Origin: Azolla caroliniana
Taxonomy: Eukaryota > Polypodiophyta
Assembly: GCA_043228905.1 (NCBI GenBank)
Contig: JBHGNT010000013.1
Coordinates: 7,130,001-7,194,000 of the forward strand
Direction of reading: 5' to 3'
Length of the DNA stretch: 64,000 bases
Position numbers and translations under genes: made by a program. Under the pieces are notes generated by a model. That model was not told where the DNA came from and searched no databases. It saw only the letters and a program-made list of their open reading frames with translations. This document shows, piece by piece, positions 52,661-62,514 of this stretch (position 1 is the first letter of the stretch; each line of letters opens with the position of its first letter).

Positions 52661-54940
52661 TCTCCATTCTCGAATCTGCTAAAAAAAATCCGCCACTGCG
52701 TGTTGCGTTCCTAGTCGGTGCTGAATTACGAAATCGAATTCCTGGAGCAGTAGCATCCACCGCGCCAATTTGCCTGTCAGGGCTTGTTTCTCTACCAAAT
52801 ACAATAATGCCGAATGATCCACGTGGAACGTGAATTTCCTTCCTAATAAATAGTTTCAGAATTTATTGATGCTATATATCATCCCTAACGCCTCCCGCTC
52901 AGTTGTGGAATAGTTATGCTCTGCTGCTGACAATTTACGACTCGCGTAGTATACTGGCCTGTACCAGTTTGGTTCGGTGAGCTGCATTAGTGCGCTTCCT
53001 ATTGCTACGTCTGAGGCGTCGACGAACACGTGGAATGGCTTTGCCCAAACTGGTGGTTGTACGACGGAAGCCTGTGTGAGCATTATCATAAGTACCTCAT
53101 AGGCCTTATCCTCCATTGCAGTCCATTGGAAAGGAGTCCGATGTACGACAGCGTGCAGCGGTGTGGCGAATTCCGCCAAATACCGTATCATCCGACTATG
53201 CCACCGTATTTGTCCTAAAAACCGGCTAAGAGATTTGGCATTTGTTGGAGGTTTGGCTTGCGTAATCGTGGAGATCTTGTTTGGGTCGACCGTTATTCCC
53301 TCTTTGCTGACTATGTGGCCTAGGAGAGTCCCGCTGGTCACGCCGAAGGCACATTTTGCGGGATTCAAGCTTAAGCGTGCGGTGCGGAAACGTTCCAGGC
53401 ACAGTCGTAAGTGCGTAAAATGGTCTATTGTTTCCCCATATACCGCAAAGTTGTCTAGAAAAACTTGCGTGAATGCCGGAATGTATTCCCCAAAGATCTC
53501 CGTAATCGTTCGTTGAAATGTTGTCGGCGTTGTCTTTAGCCCGAACATCATGACGACTGCCACATAGACTCCCTAGTCCGTGACAAACACCATCTTCTCC
53601 TGGTCCTCGGGGTGCATGCGTATGTGGTTTTAGCCACTGAAGCCATCTAAGAAACTGTACATCTCATGGCCTGCGATGGCGTCTAGCACGCTATCGATGA
53701 AGGGTAAGGGAAATGCGTCCGTAATGGTTACAACGTTTAATTTCCGGTAATCTATGCATACCCGTATTTTGCCGTTTTTCTTTGGGACGACCACTATCGA
53801 GCTTAGCCATGTCGCTTGTTTAACTGGTCGTATGAAGCCTGCCTTCAGGAGCTTGTCAATTTCTTCTTTCACTCGGGTCGCGAAATTGGGGTTCATGCAG
53901 TAGCGGCGCTGCTGGACGGGTTTCGCATCAGTTGCTAAATTGATCTTATGTTGATAGAACTTGGGATCTAACCCCTTCATGTCCTCGTGAGCCCAAGCGA
54001 ACACATCTTTATATTCCGTGAGTAGTGCGATCATCGTGATTCTCTGGTCTGGCCTTAATTCCTTTGCAATGAAGAGGAACCGAGGCTCCGATTCCGTACC
54101 CACATTTACTTCTTCAAGAGCGGAAGCGGTGACTCGTCGTGAAATCTCCATTTCCCTTTCGAATGCCGCCCGTGCTCTGTTGAGTTCGAATATGGACTTT
54201 GGGTTTGGTTCGTAAGGCTCGTCGTGGGGAACAGTGGCCGTGGCATATTCTGCCGCGGTTGCTATGACATCTATTTCAAACAACGGAATAATCCGAGGGT
54301 GTTCGTCGAGGTACGCCTCCAATTCTGCATCCTCCACCCCAGCTAGCATATTTATGTCCTCCGCGTATAACGGTGTTATACCCTTAGGTTGCGGCATGCA
54401 GCCTTCCGTAGGTACGCGAACCTTGGTGCGTCCATGCCGGAAACTGATACACTCGTGTTGCCAGCTCTGCTTGATATTTGCTGTCTGAAGCCATGGTCTG
54501 CCCAGAAGCACTGGGTACGCTTCTGGGGCCTCCAAAGCGAGGACGACCGCCGAGATGTCGAAGCGGTGTCCGCCCACAATGATGCCTATTTTACGAATTA
54601 ACCCCAACGGTTGCACTAAGCGGGTATCTGCCATGCGGAGCCAGAATGGACACGCCTCCCACTCGGAAATGCCTAACTGCTCGCAAGTTTTTGCGCTAAT
54701 TACATTGACGCCTGAGCCGCCGTCGATTACGCATCCAGGAACTTCCTGTCCGTGCAATATTAATGTAATAGCCGGGTTGTGTTGTTCCACCACCGGTGGT
54801 CCATCGCTGACGTCTGTTAGGTTTGTGGCGACACTTGCCCCGGGTATGCCTTCCGCCTGTGCTTCCATGGTCTGGCAGAACCCTGGAACTAGCTGTTGCA
54901 GTTTTTCCATGGTTAACGTTATTTCACAACCTGCTAACAC
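52661..54940 (-). pseudogene. B protease, RT and RNase H
   Basis: Protease CVIDGGSGVNVISAKTCEQL near 54724, LLGRPWLQTANIKQSWQH. RT: HKINLATDAKPVQQRRYCMN, VVVPKKNGKIRVCIDYRKLN, DAFPLPFIDSVLDAIAGHEM, YSFLDGFSG, two stops near 53570-53630, MFGLKTTPTTFQRTITEIFG. The catalytic FLDD reads FLDN: AAC at the complement of 53450-53452. RNase H: VFVDASDVAIGSALMQ, STTEREALGMIYSINKF. The FLDGFSG/FAVYG style resembles Athila/Tat. Confidence 0.92.
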
Positions 54941-56650
54941 CTGCCAAATGGGGTCCAGACTCGATCTTTTGTTCTCTGTTCGCTGTGTTCGCGGACTCCT
55001 GCCGCATACGTTCTATATTGTTCGCGTTTGCTTTTTCCACCCACGCTTGGGCTTGTCGGCGTACCTCGTCTTACACAGCCCAATCCACCGTTTTTGTTTG
55101 CTAGCATGTTGTGACTTGTTGCACCTCTGCCGTAATCATATTGACAGCGGGCCCCTTTCCCTTGCGTGCTGGGCATTGCGTGGCATAATGTCCGGGTTGC
55201 TGACAAATAAAACAATGGATGCTTGGTTCTCCCTTCTCGGCTCCAGGTGGTGTGTGCCGCTCTCCGGGTGCTACTTGATCTTCGCAGTCCGGCCTTGTTT
55301 GTCAGAACGTACGCGGTGGCTGCTGTTGGTCTCGTCGTTGTTCCTGGTGCCGCTCATCCCCCGAGCTTTCGTCGTAACACCGTTGATCTCTGTATTGTCG
55401 TGGCTTAACCCGATAGCCATTGTAGCCTCCCCGTTTGTTTGTAGGCCGTTGATTCTCGTAGCGCCGGCATAACTCGGAAGTCCACAATAATCCTAATCCT
55501 TTGGGTCGTCCTCCTCGGAATTGTTGAGATTCCGGCGATTCCGGTTGTAGTGGTCCTCCCGCGGGTTGCAATCCTTATACCGGGGTCGGTCTTCTTGGCT
55601 CCTTTGTTCAGCCCGGTGCGGTTGACGCTGTGTGTCCATGCTGCGGACTACGGGAGTGGCTCTGTTTAACATATTGTACTCCCATTGGTCGACTGTGTGA
55701 GCCTTCGAGTGGCAGATTGGGCAGTGGATTCGCATAGTGCACTCCACCACGGAATGCCCCGAGTTCAAGCAAATCGTGCACTAGATTGCTTGACGAAATT
55801 GGCGTTCCTCATCCAGAGGTAACGCTTGTCGTAAGGAGGACATAGAAAACCGTTCCTCCTCGTCATCCAACTCGAGCTGTAACGCGCGTTCAATTACCAT
55901 ATCCGCCATTTCCCCTTTCACGCTATTGTTATTGAGCGTTGCCCAGATGGGCCGGCGTAAGCCTGCCAGAAATGTTTCCCGAGCCTCTTCTTCCATGGTG
56001 CTTCGTTCTAGTTTCCATCGTAAATTTTGGAAACATAAGCTGAAGTCCGCTATCGTCTCGGTCGGTAGTTGTTTAATTGTATAGAACTGCCTGAGAATCT
56101 CGCGTTGTGGGAGCCTCCGATGGAAGAATCGCAAGAAAGCGGACTGCAGCTGATCGAAGGTTGTTATGGCTGGTAAATCCATCTGTGAATGCCAAAACGC
56201 CGCACGCCCATCTAGTGTTAATCCGAACTCCGTCATTTTCGACTGGTGTGCCACCATGTCGGAGAGATTCTGTGCCATGTGGTTCGCATTCCAGACATTC
56301 AGGAACATGTGAATATGCGTTGTGGCATCAATTTCGCCGTTAAATCGGGGGTAGGCAAAGGCCATAGTGGGAGCTACGGAGGATCGGGAAAGACCATCGG
56401 GTGGTTGTGGTGAGCGTGGTCCCCGCGTCTCGTCGAGGTATTTGGGGAGCGAAGAATCCCCTTTGCACTCATGGCAGGTAGTACTGGGGTCGCTAAGGCG
56501 CGGCCTTTGTTGTGCGCGTTCTTCTGCCTGGCGTGTGACGGACCTTGTTATTGGCCGGTCTTGTCGTGTTGGTTCTCTAGGTCTTCGGCGGCTAAACATC
56601 CATTCGTTGTTGCTCGTCTGTGAGGAAACACAGATCTCCAAGCATGCCAA
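54941..56650 (-). pseudogene. B gag
   Basis: Likely start at 56599 (MFSRRRPREP). Capsid-like YPRFNGEIDATTHIHMFLNV, LTLDGRAAFWHSQMDLP, QSAFLRFFHRRLPQREILRQ, SLRQALPLDEERQFRQAI, then TAG near 55780 where relatives have Gln, and knuckle one CTICLNSGHSVVEC plus CPICHSKAH. A basic Gln/Arg-rich region follows. Knuckle two is CFICQQPGHYATQC (about 55172-55213). Frames shift near 55500. Confidence 0.88.
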
Positions 56651-56653
56651 AAG

Positions 56654-57093
56654 TGTTTCCGTTTAGGAACATGGTCCGCGGTCAGTCCTTCGACCTAGAC
56701 CTCAAGTGGGTGTGGAACAATGAACAGGTGTATAAGCGTATTGCGTAAGGATAGAACCCTTGTAACCTATCAGCGTATAAAAGAAGACGGCTACAACCGA
56801 ATCCCTATTCAGGGTTACACTTACGTACTACAACGCTTAAGTAATCAAGACACCCACTCTGAACTAGCCGTAGCTATACACAAAAAATCAGAGAAGATAG
56901 TATTCTATTATAAGGCGTTTCTTTACATTCCCCAAAATTACACGCACCTCTATCAAAGGTTTTCTGCCCTTTCTATATGTAGGGTCTAATTAGCCGTTTA
57001 CGCTTCTTGCGTGAACCGTTACATGCGTTATGCTCTTATATAATTTATTACTCCTAAGCTTTTGTCCTTCGGTTACTATTCCGGCGGACAACG
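56654..57093 (-). repeat. 5' LTR of B
   Basis: 440 bp on plus TGTTTCCGTTTAGG...GGCGGACAACG. The terminal pair is CG on the minus strand where the 3' LTR has TG. It is followed internally by CTTTTGGCATGC (complement of 56642-56653), the flank conserved in A', C, D2 and F. Confidence 0.9.
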
Positions 57094-57117
57094 AAGGGTC
57101 TATGTAATGATGTTAAG

Positions 57118-57738
57118 GCAATAGACAACAGAAAAAAGTCTGAAAGAAAATTCGATGGAAAAAACTTTGCCCTTTGGAAGGAGATTATGCAAGACATGCT
57201 GATCATCAGAAGACAAGTGGAAGAAATTCAACATTGTGAAAAACCAACCTCGCTAACAACTGAAGAATGCAGATCTAGAGACGAAATCGCACGCTCCACC
57301 ATCCGAATGCATCTGGCCGAAAATGTCTACTTCAACATGGCAAAAGAGACGACGGAGTTCTCACTGTCAGAGAAACTACAAGCCGTGTACGAGACAAAGT
57401 CCTCATCTTCAAAACTGATTTTGATCAAACAACTGTTCAACATGAAGATGAGAGAGTCTGATCCGGCTACCTCCCACATCAACACCTTCAGTCGGGTGTT
57501 GTCAGAACTCTCCTCACAAGGGATCAACTTCAAAGAAGAAGTGAAAGCCCTTGCCCTCCTATCGAGCTTGTCGGCGAGTTGGGAGGTATTCTGCACGGCA
57601 TATGCCAATAGTCGACCGATTCTAAATCTGGATGAGGCAATCGACCAAGTTTTCACCGAGGACATTCGGCAAAAATCGATGGGACTTACCCTCGATAAAT
57701 CGGCAAAAGCCCATCACTCGACCAAGTCGTTCGACTAA
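57118..57738 (+). pseudogene. Copia-3 gag (UBN2-type)
   Basis: The frame is open to the TAA at 57736-57738: KFDGKNFALWKEIMQDML, RSTIRMHLAENVYFNMAKET, LSEKLQAVYETKSSSSKLIL, IKQLFNMKMRESDPATSHIN, VKALALLSSLSASWEVFCTA. This is the UBN2-type gag of plant copia elements. After the stop a damaged knuckle follows near 57850 (FFTHFKKSGHNVSNCW, with the first two Cys changed to Phe). Confidence 0.85.
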
Positions 57739-57849
57739 CAGAGTCAAAGGAGAGAACAAGCCAAGATAACCTGTTAGAATACCAAACAATAAAAAACGAG
57801 GGGAGACAAACAACGGTCGAAGCCTAGAACGGGCCGATCAGGTGAATTC

Positions 57850-59442
57850 TTCACACACTTCAAAAAATCTGGCCACAATGTTTCGAACTGTTGGTCAATC
57901 AAGAGGAAAGAGAATGGATGGCAATCCGAGCATAATTCAGGACGACCCGACTTGGACCACTCTCTTGTTGCAACCAAATCTATGTTGCCGACACCCGATC
58001 AGGAGAAATCCTTTCCTTAGAGGACTCGATGATCAGAGAATTCCTCTATAGTGCACAAGATGCCCACATGTGGCTACTCGATTCCTATGCCACATTCCAT
58101 GTGATCCCTAATATTGAATGGTTTTTGAACTATTCAGCCGACGCCAACGACACAGTCCAACTAGGCAACGAGCAAGAGTGCAGAATCGCAAGGACCAGAG
58201 AAGTTCTCATACGATGTCTAATGGAAACATGATCACCCTGCACCGAGTTTGGCACATACCTTATCTAAAAAGGAGTCGGGTCTCCCTCGTCATGTCCGCC
58301 GAAGATAGGTACCGAACGACCCTGAGTGAGTCGGTATGGATGATCAACCGGGGAAATCTCAAAATTGGGAGTGGACACAAGCACAATAACTTGTACCCAT
58401 TAATGGTGATCAATCCAGAAGGGGCCGTGAACGTAGCCGAATAGACCGACCCAAACCTATGGCATGGCCGACTCGGTCATATGTCACAAGCCGGACTTGA
58501 CCGGCTAATGGTGGTAGGCTACATTCCGAAACTCTTGGCAAATACAAACTACTATGAGCATTGTTGCTACGGGAAACAGATCCGAAGTCCGCACTCTCTC
58601 TAGTACAAGATGGTACAACAACCCCTAGAGCTCGTGCACACAAATATATGTGGCCGCATGCCAGAATGATCATTAGGAGGCTCCCAGTACTTCATCACAT
58701 TCGTAGATGGCCCTACACGGAAGGTTTGGGCCTACTCGATTAGGTCCAATGACGGAGCGATCGAGGTCTTCACTCAGTGGACGTCGGAATTGGAGAACTG
58801 GTCGGGATACAGATTGAAGACACTCCGATCCGACAGCGGAGGAGAATATACCTCTAGAGCCTTCAAACAGTACCTCTCCGACAAAGGGATCCGGCATCAA
58901 AAGACCATTTCTTAAACACCCATGCAGAATGGATTGGCAAAACTGATCAACCAAACGATCTAGGAGAGGGTGACGACAATGCTAAAACAATCTAGACTGA
59001 AGCTAGAGTTTTTGGCCAAGGCATTGCAGACAGCAGTATACCTAGTAGATCTTTCACCGTCGAAAGCAATCAGGCTCGAAGTGCCATAGGCACTATGGTC
59101 AGGCAAACAACCGACCTACGATAGGCTTCGTATATTTGGATGTTACGCCTACGCGTTCATCCCTAGCCCGTGAAAAGGACCAAGTTGGCGCCCCATGCAA
59201 CAAAGTGCATATTTCTCGATTATGGAACCGATGGGGACTTCGGCTACCGACTATGGGATCCATGGAACCGGAAACTAATCCGGAGTAGTGACGTAGTCTT
59301 CAATGAGGACTCTATCTTCTCTCAACAGAACGAACAGAAAATAGTTGGTAAAAGGGTATCCTTCGAAGACGAAAGAGTTGTCGTAGAAAGACCGACCCAC
59401 CGGGCCGACTCAGAGACTCAACAATCAGTCAAACTCGAATAA
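57850..59442 (+). pseudogene. Copia-3 protease and integrase
   Basis: Protease MWLLDSYATFHVIPN, where the usual DSG reads DSY. LWHGRLGHMSQAGLDRLM near 58460, ICGRMPE, GGSQYFITFVDGPTRKVWAY near 58680, LRSDSGGEYTSRAFKQYLSD near 58830 (second Asp), then PMQNGLAKLINQTI, where NGVAER-type Glu reads Lys. HATKCIFLDYGTDGDFGYRL near 59200 is the end module. At least eight stops. Confidence 0.85.
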
Positions 59443-59779
59443 GCCAAAAATATACATGCCAACTCCGAATCGGCAACAGGTGCAATAGTCAAACTCGAAG
59501 GCAAAGAGATCAAAGACAAAGCAGATTCAACAAGAGTCGAACAAAGCAAAGTCAACAAGATGTGATTTGGGAACAGATCCGAGTCGACAAAGCCCATAGG
59601 GGAGAATGCCATAACACCACTGAAATCCCAACATGGGTGTGGGTCACCTAACAAGACTCCTGGCACAAATGGTTCAAGAAATACTGGTTGACCGATAGAG
59701 CCGATCGAAGAATCCAAACCATTTATCTCGGCACCTAGGAGATCTGGACGAGCTCGAAGACCGACAAAGTTCTATCAAC

Positions 59780-60482
59780 TGGGCCTCGACTATGTCAACT
59801 ACATCGATGCAGGTGAACCAGGAACATATGATGAAGCTATGGCCACACCGGACGCAGATACATGGCTACAAGCCATGAAATAAGAAATGGACTCGATTCA
59901 CATGAATAAGACATGGGAGCTGGTTGAACTACCAGCTGGAAGAAAACCATTATCTTGCAAATGGGTTTTCCGATACAAGTATGTATCTGACTCAGGCAAA
60001 CCCAAGTACAAAGCTCGGCTCATCGGAAAAGGATTCAAACATGAATATGGAGTCCACTAGGACGAGATATTCTCACCAGTAGTCAAGATGACCACCCTCC
60101 GATTCCTACTAGGAGTTGTAGCGACAGAAGACCTAGAGCTCGAGCAAATGGACGTAAAGACGACATTCCTACTCGGAGATCTAGAAGAAGACATTTACAT
60201 GTCTCAAACAGAAGGCTTCATGACAATGAGGGAGTAAAGTCACCTCGTATGTCGACTGAAGAAAAGCCTCTATGGCTTGAAACAAGCGCCGAGGATGTGG
60301 TGCCAGAGGTTCGACTCCTACATCAGGTAGCTTGGATACCACTGATCTGACTCCGACCCATGCATGTATGTTCGGCAACTGGCCGACAAGTCTAGGATTT
60401 ATCTAATCCTATATGTCGATGACATACTGATTGTAGGAAGCAATCAAGCAGAGATCAAAAAACAAAAGTGGAGCCTTCACGT
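59780..60482 (+). pseudogene. Copia-3 reverse transcriptase
   Basis: YDEAMATPDADTWLQAMK, a stop, [74 protein letters not shown] and LILYVDDILIVGSNQAEI with intact YVDD. The frame reaches WSLHV at 60482, where the solo LTR begins, and continues as KFSM after 61505. Confidence 0.9.
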
Positions 60483-61501
60483 TGTCGTGCCTTTCAGCTC
60501 CGGATCGTTGCGTGAGTCGGGTGGGAACCACTAGGGTTTTGGACTAGGAAGAGGAAGAATTTGAGATGAGTTTGGTTATGAATAGATAGAAAGATAGGTA
60601 AGTTATGAATCTTGTGAGTCCCACGAGTTTAGTGTATTTAATCAATATCTAGATAGTAAGAGACAATTTTGATCACAAATTCGTGAATCCCACGAATATA
60701 TTATATTAATTGGTGTTTTAGGAAATATATCCAATTTCCAAATATTCCACACACTATTACATTGTGCTCCTCATCCTTATATAGTGATGAGAGAGTCTTC
60801 ACAATCCATACCTTTTTCTCTAACTATAGACTATATGCTTTATCTAATATGCTTTTTCTAACTTTAGTTTTCATGCACACTGCATGTGCATGATTAGCTT
60901 TTTATCCCATCTTTTCTTTTAACTCGAGTGTGTATGTATGAGTAACTTCTTGTACCATGCATATTTAGAATATTTACATGGGATAAAGTTTAGAGTAACT
61001 TTAAAATTCATAATATGCTAGTATAGTGGTAAGGCTTAAAAATCGTTTACATTATTAACATGGAGGTGCAAGGTTCAAATCTTACCCTATGCATGTAATA
61101 TATATTTTTATACTTTCTTCTATTTACAAATATGTCTCTTCATCCGGTGAGACACTCTCACCGGCCTTCTTCATCCGGTTCTCACCAGGTCTCCTTGTCG
61201 GGTCTTCCTTGCCGATTCCTCCTTCATCTGATTCCATATGGTTATCCTTACCGGGTCCTCCTTACCGGGTCCTCCTTGCCGATTCCTCTTTCATCTGATT
61301 CCATCCGGTTATCCTTACCGGTCCTCTTCGTTCGTTTCTCACCGATTCTCACAGGCCTTCTTCATCTGGCTCTTGCCGGTTCTCCTTACCGGTTTCGGTC
61401 CTTACCGGTTCCTCCTTCCGGTTCTCACCGGCTACTCAATGTCCTATCCGGAGAGACCAAAAATGTAATTTTTCACATAGTGTGTGAATTACACTATGAC
61501 A
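60483..61501 (-). repeat. Solo LTR of the E/G family
   Basis: 1019 bp, TGTCGTGCCTTTCAG...CACTATGACA on plus. Flanked by ACGT on both sides (60479-60482 and 61502-61505), with no interior, so it is the remnant of LTR-LTR recombination. Modules: hairpins near 60608 and 60688, TATA complement near 60775, CATGCAC palindrome near 60872-60893, tRNA-like 61017-61088, expanded minisatellite 61139-61440, terminal palindrome. Confidence 0.92.
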
Positions 61502-62514
61502 ACGTCAAGTTCTCGATGAAGAAACATAGACAAGCCCGTCACATACTAGGCATGAGGATCGAGGGAAATCGGACGACCAAGACTCTCTGACACTCCTTGT
61601 CCGATTATATCCAAAAGGTGCTGAAGCGCTTGAATATAGAGAATACGAAGACGACACCAACACCGCTTCCGGCATCGATCCGACTATCAGACAAAGACTC
61701 TCCTTCAACGAGAGAGAGCTTAATGGAAAGATGCCCTACGCATCAGCCGTAGGAAGTATCATGTACGCAATGGTGGCAACCAGACCCGACCTTAGCCTAT
61801 GCCGTAGGGGTGGTTAGCCGGTACATGTCAAACCTAGGACAGAAGCATTGGGAGGCCGTCAAGCACATCTTCAGGTACCTGAGAGGGACTGAAGATACAC
61901 AGTTAACCTTCAGTTTAACAACCTCAACCGATGTCGAAGGTTACACTGACTCCGACTATGCCAGAAATATGGACAATCGGAAGCCTACATAAAGGTACAT
62001 CTTCACATATGGCGGCGGTGCTATATCATGGAGTCGAAGCTTCAAGAGTGCACGACCCTATCTACCATACAGGCTGAGTACATAGCAGCATCGGAGGCAG
62101 CGAAGGAAACAATCTAGTTGCACCATCTATCTGCCGACTTCTCAGCTACAAGTCGAATAGACCAACCAACGCCGACCATCCATTACGACTTACAGAGCTC
62201 AATACACCTGACCAACCATCCTGTCTAGCATGGAAAGACAAAGCATATTGAGGTGCAATATCATCACATCCGGGAGCTCATAACCAAGAGGAAGCTCGAA
62301 GTCCGGAAGATCAACACCGAGGTGAACATCGCCGATTGCTTGCCAAAGCCACTCCTAGATCAACGATTCAAAGCATTAAGGATAAAGATGGGACTACAAC
62401 AAGAGACCAAGCAGAAGAAGGCCAAATGAGAAGCAAGGGGTAAGTTGAACCAATTGACTCAGATAAGTCAATCTGTCTAACTAGCCGAACCAGGCCAAGG
62501 GACAGGCTTCAAGG
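61502..62514 (+). pseudogene. Copia-3 RT end and RNase H
   Basis: KFSMKKHRQARHILGMRIEG, a frame change, MPYASAVGSIMYAMVATRPD, SRYMSNLGQKHWEAVKHIFR, YLRGTEDTQLTFSLTT, VEGYTDSDYARNMDNRKPT, a stop, IFTYGGGAISW, then broken RNase H to KKAK. The order and motifs follow copia. Confidence 0.88.

Larger units (their letters stand above)
43902..57093 (-). mobile_element. Element B: complete Athila/Tat-like Gypsy element (minus), with E2 nested
   Basis: LTRs at 56654-57093 (5') and 43902-44338 (3'), target duplication AAGGG at 43897-43901 and 57094-57098. Interior: gag, pol (PR-RT-RNase H-INT), post-pol coiled-coil ORF. The outermost base pair of the 5' LTR reads CG instead of TG, probably a point change. 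Without E2 the element is about 9.4 kb. Confidence 0.93.
57118..62514 (+). mobile_element. Ty1/copia element Copia-3, decayed, no LTRs
   Basis: gag, protease, integrase, RT and RNase H in copia order, interrupted by a solo LTR at 60483-61501. The 5' end abuts a few codons of Ch3 gag (57099-57117), and the 3' end stops at a purine tract (TTCAAGGGAGT, about 62504-62514) against G3. Both LTRs are missing. Its RT differs from Copia-1 and Copia-2, so it is a separate family. Confidence 0.85.

Noticed and set aside
54555-55472. A 305-codon plus-strand ORF opposite B gag-pol
   Set aside because: It overlaps the minus-strand protease and zinc-knuckle region of B, which has clear motifs. The plus translation is hydrophobic with no family resemblance.
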